From Pseudoramibacter alactolyticus (GTDB lineage Bacteria; Bacillota; Clostridia; Eubacteriales; Eubacteriaceae), in the NCBI RefSeq assembly GCF_050908235.1, contig NZ_CP194340.1: a stretch of DNA of 64,000 bases. One strand, given 5' to 3'. Below the pieces are notes generated by a model that was given only the letters and a program-made list of their open reading frames with translations, made no database searches and had not been told where the DNA came from. The position numbers and the translations under genes were made by a program. This document shows, one piece after another, positions 17,177 to 25,608 of the stretch (position 1 is its first letter; each line of letters opens with the position of its first letter).

Positions 17177-18145
17177 ATGAAGACGAGGATCACAGAACTT
17201 TTAGGCATTGACTATCCCATTTTGCAGGGCGGTATGCTTTGCGCGGCGACGCCGGAGCTGGTGGCGGCCGTTTCGAACGCCGGCGGCATGGGCATTTTGA
17301 GCTCGGCGATGTATCCGGAGCTGGAAGAATTTCGCGCTGCGTTAAAAGAAACGCGGGCGTTGACGGAGCGCCCCATCGGCGTTAATATGAGCTTCCTGCC
17401 GGATATCGACCAGCGGGAGAAAATGAAAGCGGTGATTGGTAGCTGCGGCGATGCCGGGGTGGCGGCCGTCGAGACCTCCGGGATCAAGCCCGATTTCATG
17501 GCGCCTTTGATCCGCGGCGCGGGCATGGTGCACATTCACAAGGTGCCGGCGGCCCGCTACGGGATCAGCGCCGAAAAATGCGGCGTCGATGCTGTGTCGG
17601 TGGTCGGTTTTGAATGCGGCGGCCATCCGGGAAAGGATGAAAAGGGCACGATGGTGCTGATCGATGAAGCATCGCGTGTGCTTTCGGTGCCGGTGATTGC
17701 CGGCGGGGGCATCGTCGACGGACGGGGCATCGCCGCGGCCCTGGCCCTTGGGGCGGACGCCGTCGTGATGGGCACACGCTTTCTGGCTTCAGAAGAAGCG
17801 CCGATCAGCAATGCTCACAAAAAATGGATGTGTGCGGCGGGCGAACGCAGCACGGTGATTGTCCAGAAGAGCGTCGGCAATATGGCGCGGGCGGCCAATA
17901 ATGGCGCTGCGCAAAAATGCCTTGAGATGGAGGCTCGGGGCGCGAGCTTTGAAGAGCTGCAGACGGTGACCTCTGGCGCGCGCACGCTCAAATCCTACCG
18001 GACAGGGGATGTCGATATGGGCATCAATCCGCTGGGGCAGGGCGTCAGCCTGATCCGCGAGGTGAAAAGCGTCGAAGCCATCATGCAGGCGCTGATCGCG
18101 GAAACGCAAAGCCAAGTAAAGTGTTTGGAACAAATTTTTTCATAA
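17177..18145 (+). CDS. FMN-dependent oxidoreductase (FabK / nitronate monooxygenase family)
   Basis: 322 residues forming the TIM barrel of the FabK/2-nitropropane dioxygenase family. The start ITELLGIDYPILQGGM, the segment VSVVGFECGGHPG (about residues 140-152) and the FMN-phosphate motif IAGGGIVDGRGIAAALALG (about 176-194) are diagnostic. In an anaerobe an enoyl-CoA or enoyl-ACP reductase role fits better than nitronate oxidation, and the CoA operon favours reduction of an enoyl-CoA. The ATG begins one nt after the ligase stop, so translation is coupled. Confidence 0.88.
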   Translation: MKTRITELLGIDYPILQGGMLCAATPELVAAVSNAGGMGILSSAMYPELEEFRAALKETRALTERPIGVNMSFLPDIDQREKMKAVIGSCGDAGVAAVETSGIKPDFMAPLIRGAGMVHIHKVPAARYGISAEKCGVDAVSVVGFECGGHPGKDEKGTMVLIDEASRVLSVPVIAGGGIVDGRGIAAALALGADAVVMGTRFLASEEAPISNAHKKWMCAAGERSTVIVQKSVGNMARAANNGAAQKCLEMEARGASFEELQTVTSGARTLKSYRTGDVDMGINPLGQGVSLIREVKSVEAIMQALIAETQSQVKCLEQIFS

Positions 18146-18186
18146 GAATTTTATCAAAAATACATTTTCACGGAGAGGAAAATCAA

Positions 18187-18978
18187 ATGGCAAATGAAAC
18201 ATTCACATTACCCAAATTTGACTTAACGGGCAAGGTCGCCATCGTGACCGGCGGCACCAAAGGTCTGGGCCACGGTATCTCGCTGAAATTGGCAGCGGCC
18301 GGCGCCAAAGTGGTGGTGACCAGCCGCCATCAGGACGATTGCGACGCGGTGGCCAAAGCCATTAAAGAGCTGGGCGGCGAAGCCATCGGCGTGAGCACCG
18401 ATGTGCAAAAGGTCGATGCGATCGAAAATCTGGTGAAGCAAACGGTGGCAGCCTTTGGCCGGCTGGACATCATGGTGAACAACGCCGGCGTGGCACTGAC
18501 CAAAAAGGTCAAAGATATGTCGGAAGCCGATTGGGACCGCGTGCTTGATTCTAACTTGAAGGGCGTTTTCTTCGGATCAAAAATCGCGGCCGATCAGATG
18601 ATTGCCCAGGGTGACGGCGGCAAGATCATCAACATGTGCTCCATCGGCGGGATCAAAGGAAACAATGGCCTCTCGGCCTACGGGGCATCCAAAGCCGGCG
18701 CCATCAATCTGACCAAAACCTTCGCCTGGGAATACGCCCGCTATGGCATTCACGTCAACGCGATCTGCCCGGGCTACGTCAAGACGGCGCTCAACGCGGA
18801 CACCCTCGAAAATCCGGCCTTTAAAGAAAAAACATTGAAAAAGATTCCGGAAAGACGCTTTGGCACGGTGGACGAAATCGCCAACCTGACCCTGTTTTTG
18901 GCCTGTGGGCTGTGTGACATGCTCGACGGCGAATACATCGTGGCCGATATGGGGGCAACCCTCGGCGGCGATGTCTGA
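18187..18978 (+). CDS. Short-chain dehydrogenase/reductase (second of the operon)
   Basis: A 263-residue classical SDR with TGGTKGLGHGI (about 19-29), NNAGVA (about 97-102) and the catalytic YGASK (about 161-165). The proline-glycine segment NAICPGYVKT is standard. An Arg after the second strand (VTSRHQDD) suggests preference for NADP(H), unlike the first SDR of the operon. ATG 18187 with GAGAGGAAA upstream replaces an artificially long frame starting inside the preceding gene. It likely acts on a 3-hydroxy/3-oxo intermediate, inferred from the family and operon. Confidence 0.87.
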   Translation: MANETFTLPKFDLTGKVAIVTGGTKGLGHGISLKLAAAGAKVVVTSRHQDDCDAVAKAIKELGGEAIGVSTDVQKVDAIENLVKQTVAAFGRLDIMVNNAGVALTKKVKDMSEADWDRVLDSNLKGVFFGSKIAADQMIAQGDGGKIINMCSIGGIKGNNGLSAYGASKAGAINLTKTFAWEYARYGIHVNAICPGYVKTALNADTLENPAFKEKTLKKIPERRFGTVDEIANLTLFLACGLCDMLDGEYIVADMGATLGGDV

Positions 18979-19079
18979 ATCGGTTCGGCATTAATGGCGG
19001 CGGCCCACTGCGGCACCGCGAGCTTCATACAGACTGCGACATGTTCGGAGCATTGCGGAGAGAGAAAGGAAAATGCAAC

Positions 19080-20231
19080 ATGCAGGATTTTATTTTAACG
19101 GCTGAACAAAAAGACTTGGTGGCGGTCGCCAAGGACTTTGCGGAAAGAGAGTTGGCCCCCGTCGTGGAGGACTGCGACGCCAAGGGCGAGTTCCCGATGG
19201 ACGTGTATAAAAAATTTGTGGAGCAGGGCTTTTCGACCATGTTCATCCCGGAAGCATACGGTGGCATCGGGGCAGGTGCCCTGGATCTGGTGCTGGTGAA
19301 CGAACAATTCGCCAAGGTCGACGCCGGGTTTATTGTCTCGGCGACGACGGCGGAATTCGGGGTGACGCCGCTGCGCATCGCCGGCACGGAAGAACAGATT
19401 AAATATTACTTTGAGCGCGTGATGGACGGCCAGCTCGGGGCCTTTTGCCTGACGGAAGCCGACGCCGGTTCCGACGCGTCTGCGACACGCACCACCGCTG
19501 TGCGCGACGGCGACGACTATATTTTAAACGGAAGCAAATGCTTTATCTCCAGCGGCGGCATCGCCGATATGTTCACGGTGTTTGCAGTGACGGATAAAGA
19601 AAAGGGCGCCCACGGGATCTCCTGCTTCCTCGTCGAAAAGGAACGGGAAGGCGTCGGTGTCGGCAAGGAAGAAAACAAAATGGGCCTGCGCCTGTCCAAC
19701 ACCACGAGCTTAAGCTTCGACGATGTGCGCGTCCCGGCGAAGAACCTCATCGGCGAAGAAGGCCAGGGCTTTATGATCGCCATGCAGTCTCTGGACAGAA
19801 GCCGCGGCGTCAATTCCTACGGCTGCCTGGGCATTGCGGAGCGCGCCATCGACGAGGCCACCAAATACGCCATGGTCCGCAGGACCTTCGGTAAGCCCAT
19901 CATCAAAAACCAGGGTATTTCTTTCATGCTGGCCGACATGGAAATTCAGACCACGGCGGCCCGAACCCTGCTCTACCATTGCGCTGATATGATCGACAAA
20001 ACCGGCCAATACGACACGCGCCTCGGCTCTGTCACGAAGACCTTCGTGTCTGACGTGGCGATGAAGGTGACCACCGACGCGGTGCAGATCCTCGGCGGTT
20101 ACGGCTACAGCAAGGAATATCCGGTTGAAAAATTGATGCGCGACGCGAAGATCTTCCAGATTTTCGAAGGCACCAACCAGATTCAGCGGATGGTTATCGG
20201 CCGGGAAATGCAGCGGCGCTACAAGGTCTGA
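19080..20231 (+). CDS. Acyl-CoA dehydrogenase
   Basis: 383 residues with the acyl-CoA dehydrogenase fold: the FAD/substrate segment FCLTEADAGSDASATRT (about 120-136), the helix RRTFGKPIIKNQGISFMLAD and the C-terminal IFQIFEGTNQIQRMVIGREM. Its glutamate in FEGTNQ is the catalytic base used by short-chain members such as butyryl-CoA dehydrogenase. No electron-transfer flavoprotein gene lies nearby, so it must share one encoded elsewhere. It is the last intact gene of the sigma-54 operon and is followed by a strong terminator. The gene at 55678 is a second copy of the same family. Confidence 0.93.
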   Translation: MQDFILTAEQKDLVAVAKDFAERELAPVVEDCDAKGEFPMDVYKKFVEQGFSTMFIPEAYGGIGAGALDLVLVNEQFAKVDAGFIVSATTAEFGVTPLRIAGTEEQIKYYFERVMDGQLGAFCLTEADAGSDASATRTTAVRDGDDYILNGSKCFISSGGIADMFTVFAVTDKEKGAHGISCFLVEKEREGVGVGKEENKMGLRLSNTTSLSFDDVRVPAKNLIGEEGQGFMIAMQSLDRSRGVNSYGCLGIAERAIDEATKYAMVRRTFGKPIIKNQGISFMLADMEIQTTAARTLLYHCADMIDKTGQYDTRLGSVTKTFVSDVAMKVTTDAVQILGGYGYSKEYPVEKLMRDAKIFQIFEGTNQIQRMVIGREMQRRYKV

Positions 20232-20255
20232 GCGATCTTTTAAAAATTTCGTCAT

Positions 20256-20304
20256 CCACAACGGCATGATTGGCGACGATGATGCCGTTGTGGCTTTTTT
20301 ATTT
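20256..20304 (+). terminator. Strong intrinsic terminator of the sigma-54 operon
   Basis: A perfect 12-bp stem CCACAACGGCAT/ATGCCGTTGTGG (20256-20267, 20282-20293) with a 14-nt loop is followed by CTTTTTTATTT. Confidence 0.93.
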
Positions 20305-20339
20305 CAGCAAACAGTTTTGAAAAGCGAAAGGAGCAAGTC

Positions 20340-20489
20340 ACGCCATATCAGAATATTACTTACGACGTGAAGGGCGGCGTCGTGCGCATCGCCGTCGGCA
20401 AACGGAAGCGGCAGGTTTGTGCGGCGTCGCTCAAATTCAGAGAAGGCGTGTTTGCCTTTTTGGAAAAACGGCGGCCGGTATTTGGATAG
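20340..20489 (+). pseudogene. Enoyl-CoA hydratase (crotonase) remnant with large internal deletion
   Basis: A 49-codon frame follows a good ribosome binding site (AAAGGAG) but begins with ACG. Its first part (PYQNITYDVKGGVVRIAV) is like a crotonase N-terminus; its second part (FREGVFAFLEKRRPVFG) is like the family's C-terminus, where REGxxAFxEKRxPxF is conserved. The roughly 200 residues between them, including both oxyanion-hole segments, are gone, and the two ends are fused in frame. It cannot be active. It probably once extended the adjacent CoA operon. Confidence 0.75.
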
Positions 20490-20664
20490 CGTTTGGCCCA
20501 ACGCCGGCAGATACACTGCAAAAAGAAAGGCGCGCATTATGATAGATCATTTTAAAGGATTCAAAGTGGTTGAACTGGGCACCCATGCGGCCGTGGCGAG
20601 GGCCGCGCGCACGACGGCCGCTGGGGGCTGGCGGCGAGCCCGGTTTGGGGCGCGCTTTATTGTA

Positions 20665-21363
20665 TAAAAGAAAACCACGCGTTGGACGCGTGGTTCCGGA
20701 AACCTTAAAGGTATGAACAGAAGAAGCCTTCCTGAGGTGTTCCACTTTGAATGCGGTCTGTCAGCTGCATAAAAAGGAATCCAAAGGAGGGCCCATTCAT
20801 TATGGGAATGAATGATATCAATAGTTTATCGCATTCAAAGTGGAACTGTAAATACCATGTTGTGTTTGCCCCCAAATATCGGAGGATGATATTTTACCAT
20901 AAGAAAAAGCGAGCAATAGGAGCGATATTGAGAAAGTTGTGCGAGTGGAAAGGGGTAAAAATCATTAATGCAGAAATATGCCCTGATCATGTACACATGC
21001 TATTGGAGATCCCTCCAAAATATTCTGTATCCAAGTTTATGGGATATTTAAAGGGGAAGAGCAGCACAATGTTGTACGAACAATTTGGGGAATTAAAATA
21101 TAAGTACCGGAATAGAGAATTCTGGTGCAAAGGATATTATGTGGATACAGTAGGAAAGAATGAGCAACGGATCAGTGAGTATATAACGAACCAATTGTCA
21201 GAAGACAAATTGGGCGAGCAACTGACAATGCCGGGGGCAAGTCCATTCAGAAGTAAAAAGTAACACAAGGCAAAGCGACTGACAGACTGTTTTACACGTT
21301 TACGTGTCCGCTAGGAGCAGAGGGCTTTGCCCGACTAATGACAACTACGCGTTTGACGCGTGG
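20665..21363 (+). mobile_element. IS200/IS605-family insertion sequence
   Basis: A single-gene element with subterminal hairpins instead of inverted repeats, as in the IS200 group. The left hairpin is AACCACGCGT-TGG-ACGCGTGGTT (20673-20695) and the right one CTACGCGT-TTG-ACGCGTGG (21345-21363), nearly the same sequence. Further hairpins (ACACGT/ACGTGT near 21296-21309) lie beyond the transposase stop. Exact ends cannot be set without an empty site; I place them at the hairpins. It has inserted into, or next to, a dying CaiB gene. Confidence 0.85.
20802..21263 (+). CDS. tnpA: IS200-type Y1 transposase TnpA
   Basis: 153 residues, the normal length of a single-domain HUH (Y1) transposase that cuts single-stranded DNA at subterminal hairpins. 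The HUH motif is in CPDHVHMLLEIP (about residues 66-77) and the catalytic tyrosine in FWCKGYYVDTVG (about 108-119). The start is ATG 20802, 8 nt after AAAGGAGGG; ATG 20808 is also possible. No TnpB/IscB gene accompanies it. The frame is intact, so the element may still be mobile. Confidence 0.93.
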   Translation: MGMNDINSLSHSKWNCKYHVVFAPKYRRMIFYHKKKRAIGAILRKLCEWKGVKIINAEICPDHVHMLLEIPPKYSVSKFMGYLKGKSSTMLYEQFGELKYKYRNREFWCKGYYVDTVGKNEQRISEYITNQLSEDKLGEQLTMPGASPFRSKK

Positions 21364-21784
21364 ATGGGCTTTCCAAGGGGTTCAAGCTGATGGGGCTGGG
21401 CGCACATACCGGTGATGCCAAACTGCACGAGCGCAGCGCGGTGCAGGCTAACTATCAGGATGTGTGTGCCCTGATTCAAGGCGTCTGGGAACAATTCATC
21501 GCCAAGGAATTGCTGGCGATGTTCAATGCCAACGACATCGTCTGTTCCGAGCTTAAAAGCCCCAACGATATGCACGACGACCCCCAGGCCCGGGCCAATG
21601 ACCTCGCGCATCTGACATTAGAAAACGGGTGGTGTGTTATGTGTCGGCGCAATTTGCCGGGGCCTCGCCGGCGCCGACAGCGATGCGCTCGATTGGCGCC
21701 GACAATGTGGCCGTCTTTACGGCCTTGGGTTATGCACCGAAGGCCATTGCCGTACTGACCCGATAACCCAGTACAAGACATTCA

Positions 21785-21814
21785 AAAAGCGTCTGCCGAT
21801 CGGCAGACGCTTTT
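21785..21814. terminator. Bidirectional intrinsic terminator
   Basis: AAAAGCGTCTGCC and GGCAGACGCTTTT form a 13-bp stem around a GATC centre. A-tract and T-tract on either side let it end both the CaiB pseudogene transcript and the leftward cupin transcript. Confidence 0.92.
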
Positions 21815-21826
21815 AGTTTTTCGGAC

Positions 21827-22180
21827 TCACGCCCAATCCACCACCACTTCATCCTTGTCTCCCTCTTCAAAGAAAGGTGTGGTGGTAATGGTGTAAAGAC
21901 AGGGGGCATTGGTGTCGTTTTTAATCACGTGCACCTCGCCGGGATCCATATGGATAAAGTCTCCGGGTTTGCCGACATGGGTCTTCCCGTCGATAATAAA
22001 GGTCGGATGCCCCTCCAGTACATAAAAGTCCTCTTCCATTCGCGGATGCCTGTGGGCGGTGTACACCTCGCCGGGCAGCACCCGGGCGATGCCGAAATTG
22101 AGCTTTGGCCCGTGGATGAAATACTTCGGACCGGAATCGCCATGGCGAAACGCATGATCTTGTTCATTGGTAATAAACAT
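21827..22180 (-). CDS. Small cupin-domain protein
   Basis: 117 residues forming a single cupin-2 barrel. Motif 1 is seen as HRHPRMEEDFYVLEG (HxH, Glu and the closing Gly, about 44-58), motif 2 as PGDFIHMDPGEVHVIKN (about 73-89), giving the two His, Glu and His metal ligands. Single-domain cupins of this size range from sugar isomerases to sensors, so the reaction cannot be named. ATG 22180 is preceded on its strand by AAGGAGG. A 9-bp hairpin (22197-22205 with 22220-22228) lies in its leader just before the ribosome binding site. Confidence 0.85.
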   Translation of the reverse strand: MFITNEQDHAFRHGDSGPKYFIHGPKLNFGIARVLPGEVYTAHRHPRMEEDFYVLEGHPTFIIDGKTHVGKPGDFIHMDPGEVHVIKNDTNAPCLYTITTTPFFEEGDKDEVVVDWA

Positions 22181-22301
22181 CGGAACCTCCTTGTCAATGA
22201 TGGCCGCGCAAATCTTTATGGCCATCATAGCCGATGCGGCGGCAAAAGAAAAGATAGAAAGAATTTGCAATAGCAACAAAGCCGAAGATCCGACATCGGT
22301 T

Positions 22302-23194
22302 TTATCGCCGCGCGCGCTGTCCGGAGAGAAATTGCAGCTTGGTCTCGGAGAGGATGACGGCGAGGAAAATGACGGTGAAGCCGATCACTAAACGCAAGGT
22401 TAAGTGCTCGCCATAAAAAATCAGGGAGAAAAGGACCCCGAAGACACATTCCAGGCTCAGGATGATGGCTGCGGCAGCGGGTTCTTCGTGCTTGAGGCCG
22501 AAGTTCTGGCAAAGATAGGCTAAGGCCGAGACGAAAAGCGTCAGGTAAATCAATTCGCCGAGAACAGAACCGGGAATCTGAGCGGGAAAGCGCTCAAAAG
22601 CGAAGGCGCAGATCCAGCAACAGACGGCGGCCACGGCAAATTGGAAAATCGTCAGCACGATGAGATCGATCTTTTGGCTGAACTTGGCCACGGCGACGAT
22701 GTTGCAGGCAAAAAGAAACCGCAGACGAGAGTTAAAGCGTCGCCCCAGCCCATGGACAGATCACCGTCAAGACTCACGAGGCCGATGCCGAGCATGCATA
22801 AAAAAGCGGCGGCGATGTTAAAGCGATCCGGGCGTCTCCGGTCGATCAGCCAATACAAAAAAGGCACGATCACGCAATAGATGGCCGTCAGAAAGGCGTT
22901 TTTGCCCGGCGTGGTGCCGGTGAGGCCGATGGTCTGAAAGGCGTAGGCGGTGAACATCGTGCCGCCGACCGCAAGCCCGGCTAAAAGCGTCTGGCGGCCC
23001 GGGCGGTACAGCCGTTTGCGAAAGATTGCGGCCAAAAGCACGGCGGCCACCGTGAAGCGGATGGCCAAGAGATAATAGGTGGGAAAGACGGCCACCACAC
23101 GCTTCATCATGAAGAATGAAGAGCCCCAGATCAATGCGGCGGCGAAGAGCGCGGCCCGCGGCAGCGCGGGATGTCGGGTCAGTCGGTTGGGCAT
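22302..23194 (-). pseudogene. DMT/EamA-family permease with a one-base frameshift
   Basis: Two overlapping frames together make a normal ten-span EamA transporter of about 297 residues. The first (from ATG 23194) has the family start AALIWGSSFFMMKRVV and runs to GDALTLVCGFF. The second resumes at VAKFSQKIDLIVLTIFQFAV and ends in the last span at 22302. Restoring one T on the coding strand in the A5 run at 22710-22714 joins them as GFFFACNIVAVAKFSQ. The gene is either a recent pseudogene, a slippage switch, or a sequencing error in a homopolymer. Substrate unknown. Confidence 0.85.
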
Positions 23195-23305
23195 AAAATC
23201 TCCTTTCTGTCAAACGGCGGCGCACATTTTTTGAGCGATCCGCGAAATGTCGATGCCGGTTCAAAGTGCGAATGTCCTGCGAGGCGGCGTCGATGCTGAG
23301 CTTTT

Positions 23306-23334
23306 ATTATAACGAATAGGCATCCTGGCGTAAA
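23306..23334 (-). promoter_or_regulatory. Sigma-A promoter of the DMT permease gene
   Basis: On the minus strand TTTACG (23329-23334) and TATAAT (23306-23311) are 17 bp apart. Transcription would start near 23300 and reach the permease ATG about 105 nt later. Confidence 0.7.
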
Positions 23335-23385
23335 GATGACGCGGACCGCCCGGCTTAAAAGATCTCGGCCGATGTGCAGGAAGGC

Positions 23386-23414
23386 TATACAATCGAGATG
23401 AAAAAGAGTATAAT
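23386..23414 (+). promoter_or_regulatory. Sigma-A promoter of dnaX
   Basis: TATACA (23386-23391) and TATAAT (23409-23414) are 17 bp apart, about 60 nt before the dnaX ATG. I looked for an SRP RNA gene, often found just upstream of dnaX in Firmicutes, and saw none. Confidence 0.65.
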
Positions 23415-23481
23415 GAGGGCGATTTAATCGGTGCGCGAAAGCGCGGCGAAGATCAAGACGAAGACGAACGGGAGGAAGGCC

Positions 23482-25134
23482 ATGGCCTATATGGCGTTGT
23501 ATCGCAAATACCGCCCCCAGACCTTTGACGAGGTGGTCGGGCAGGATTTTGTAACCCGCATTTTAAAAAATCAGATCATCAGCGGCCGCGTCGGCCACGC
23601 CTATCTTCTGACGGGGATCCGGGGCACCGGCAAGACGACGATCGCCAAAATTTTCGCGCGTGCCATCAACTGCACGGACAATCGCGGCGGCAATCCCTGC
23701 AATGCCTGTGCGGTGTGCCGCGAAATCGAGAAGCCCGGCGTTATGGATATCATCGAGATCGACGCGGCTTCCAACCGCGGGGTCGACGAGATCCGGGATA
23801 TCCGCGAGAAGGTAAAATACCCGCCGACCCTCGGTGCGTACAAGGTGTATATCATCGACGAAGTGCACATGCTCACCCGGGAGGCCTTTAACGCCCTGCT
23901 CAAGACGCTGGAAGAGCCGCCGGCTCACGTAGTGTTCATTCTGGCGACGACGGAGCCCAACAAGCTGCCGATGACGATTTTGTCCCGCTGCCAGCGCTTT
24001 GATATCCGCCCCATCGATCAGGAGGTGATCGCCGATCGGATGCGGATGATCCTGCAGGATATCGGCGTGGCCATGGACGAGGATGCGCTGCAATTCGTCG
24101 CGGCCCGGGGGGATCACTCCATGCGCGATGCCCTGAGCATCCTGGATCAGATCATCGACATCCGGGAAGACGGCGCGGCCATCACCCAGGAGCAGGTGCT
24201 GGGATTTTTGGGCATGGCCGACCGGCAGATGATTCTGGCGCTGGCCCGGGCGATGATTGACGGCGCGGCCGATCAGGCGCTGCTGACGCTGCAGACCCTG
24301 CGCGCGGAAGGCAAGGATGCCGCGCTGATTTTGGACCAGCTGATCACCTGCTTTCGGGAATTGCTGGTGGCGGCGACTACCGGGCCGGCAGCCATGCGCA
24401 TTCTGGGCATCGGGGAGGCGGCGTTTGAAACCCTTTCGGCCACGGCGAAGGCCGCGGGGAAAAATCGGCTGTTCACCATGATCGACATCCTTCTGGCCGA
24501 TCAGGAAAAGCTGCGTTACAACGATATGAGCGCCGTGATTCTGGAAATGAGCGTACTCAAGGCCTGTTCGGGCTATGTGCCGGCCGCGGAGGCAACCGCG
24601 CCGCAGCCTGCCCGCCCGGCGACAGCGCAAGCGGCGCCTGTTCCGCCCGAAACCTCTGTGCAGCCGAAGGCAGCGGCCGATCGTCCGATGGCTCATTCAG
24701 CGGTGAAGGGAAGCGCCCAACAACCGGCACCGGACGGAGCGCCTTCGGCGCCATCCCAACCGGCGGCCCCCCGAACGGCCAAACCGGAAACGCGATCAGA
24801 TGGTTCGGCGGAGATTAATGCGGATCGTCTTTTCCGTTTGATGCACGACCAGCTGGCCAAGACCAATCCACTGCTGCAGCACTTTTTCAGCGAAGGGCGG
24901 CTGGCCCAGGTGTCCGACCATCGTCTGGAGCTGCGTTTTGCCGGTTCCAATGCGGCGATGCACGCCGATATGCTGGGGCGGGAAAAGGAAGACCTTGAAA
25001 AGATGGCACAGACGCTTTCCAGGAATGCCGATCTCACATTGGACATCCGCGTGGTAAAAAAAAATGCTGAGACCATGAGCTTTGCCGAAAAAACGGCGGC
25101 CATCGTCGGCGACGTGCCCATTGAATCGCAATGA
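23482..25134 (+). CDS. dnaX: DNA polymerase III subunit gamma/tau
   Basis: 550 residues: the clamp-loader ATPase with the standard start MAYMALYRKYRPQTFDEVVG, Walker A GIRGTGKTT (about 41-49), the four-cysteine zinc module (CTDNRGGNPCNACAVC), Walker B VYIIDEVHML and sensor 1 ILATTEP. A Pro/Ala/Gln-rich linker (about 370-450) leads to the tau C-terminal domain (about 455-540). ATG 23482 follows GGGAGG; the frame upstream of it lacks similarity. I saw no A-rich slippery site for a separate gamma product, though none was carefully excluded. Confidence 0.97.
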   Translation: MAYMALYRKYRPQTFDEVVGQDFVTRILKNQIISGRVGHAYLLTGIRGTGKTTIAKIFARAINCTDNRGGNPCNACAVCREIEKPGVMDIIEIDAASNRGVDEIRDIREKVKYPPTLGAYKVYIIDEVHMLTREAFNALLKTLEEPPAHVVFILATTEPNKLPMTILSRCQRFDIRPIDQEVIADRMRMILQDIGVAMDEDALQFVAARGDHSMRDALSILDQIIDIREDGAAITQEQVLGFLGMADRQMILALARAMIDGAADQALLTLQTLRAEGKDAALILDQLITCFRELLVAATTGPAAMRILGIGEAAFETLSATAKAAGKNRLFTMIDILLADQEKLRYNDMSAVILEMSVLKACSGYVPAAEATAPQPARPATAQAAPVPPETSVQPKAAADRPMAHSAVKGSAQQPAPDGAPSAPSQPAAPRTAKPETRSDGSAEINADRLFRLMHDQLAKTNPLLQHFFSEGRLAQVSDHRLELRFAGSNAAMHADMLGREKEDLEKMAQTLSRNADLTLDIRVVKKNAETMSFAEKTAAIVGDVPIESQ

Positions 25135-25175
25135 GAAAGGGCATTAAGAATTGGGGCATTGAACGATTTTAGACT

Positions 25176-25204
25176 TTTAAACACAGGGATAAAAGTGTTA
25201 TAAT
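25176..25204 (+). promoter_or_regulatory. Promoter upstream of ybaB-recR
   Basis: TTTAAA (25176-25181) and TATAAT (25199-25204), 17 bp apart, 44 nt before the ybaB ATG. Confidence 0.6.
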
Positions 25205-25247
25205 AAAATGAAAAGGAAAACAAAGGATAAGGATAAAGGAGAATCCC

Positions 25248-25607
25248 ATGTCGAGAATGAAAAGACGGGCACCGCGGGGCGGCGGCAAGGTTAACCAGAA
25301 AAATATGATGAAGCAGATCCAGCAGATGCAGGCGCAAATGCAGCGTGCCCAAGAGGATCTGGAAGAGCAGGAAATCGAGGGCACCGCCGGTGGCGGCGCG
25401 GTTAAAGTGGTGATGACGGGGGCGAAAGTCGTTAAATCAGTGAAGATCGATCCGGATGTTATCGACGAGGACGACGTGGAGATGCTCGAGGATCTCATCG
25501 TGGCCGCCGTCAACGAAGCGAACAGCCGTGTGGACGAACTGACCGGCTCAGAAATGGGAAAACTGACCGAGGGCATCAGCATGCCAAATATTCCGGGGTT
25601 GTCCTGA
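25248..25607 (+). CDS. ybaB: YbaB/EbfC nucleoid-associated protein
   Basis: 119 residues, slightly longer than usual because of a basic N-terminus (MSRMKRRAPRGGGKVNQ). The conserved body follows: MMKQIQQMQAQMQRAQEDLE, then the GxGxVKVVMTG-type strand (GGGAVKVVMTGAKVVKSVKI) and the helix LIVAAVNEANSRVDEL. Family members are dimeric DNA-binding proteins. The order dnaX-ybaB-recR is conserved in Firmicutes. The stop lies 1 nt before the recR start codon. Confidence 0.95.
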   Translation: MSRMKRRAPRGGGKVNQKNMMKQIQQMQAQMQRAQEDLEEQEIEGTAGGGAVKVVMTGAKVVKSVKIDPDVIDEDDVEMLEDLIVAAVNEANSRVDELTGSEMGKLTEGISMPNIPGLS

Positions 25608-25608
25608 G

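Larger units (their letters stand above)
20539..21766 (+). pseudogene. CaiB-type CoA-transferase pseudogene, interrupted by an IS200-type element
   Basis: From ATG 20539 (AAAGAAAGG upstream) about 20 residues (MIDHFKGFKVVELGTHAAVA) match the start of class III CoA-transferases, then homology is lost. After the insertion element, 21364-21640 encodes a C-terminal CaiB segment (QDVCALIQGVWEQF through DDPQARANDLAHL). The final part (GADNVAVFTALGYAPKAIAV) continues in another frame and ends at TAA 21764-21766. The gene thus carries an internal deletion, an insertion and a frameshift. Together with the crotonase scar before it, it shows that the degradative gene set here was once larger. Confidence 0.75.

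Noticed and set aside
20673..21363. Repeated ACGCGT hairpins as CRISPR repeats or attachment sites
   Set aside because: There are only two copies, and they sit at the two ends of an IS200-type transposase gene, which explains them fully.
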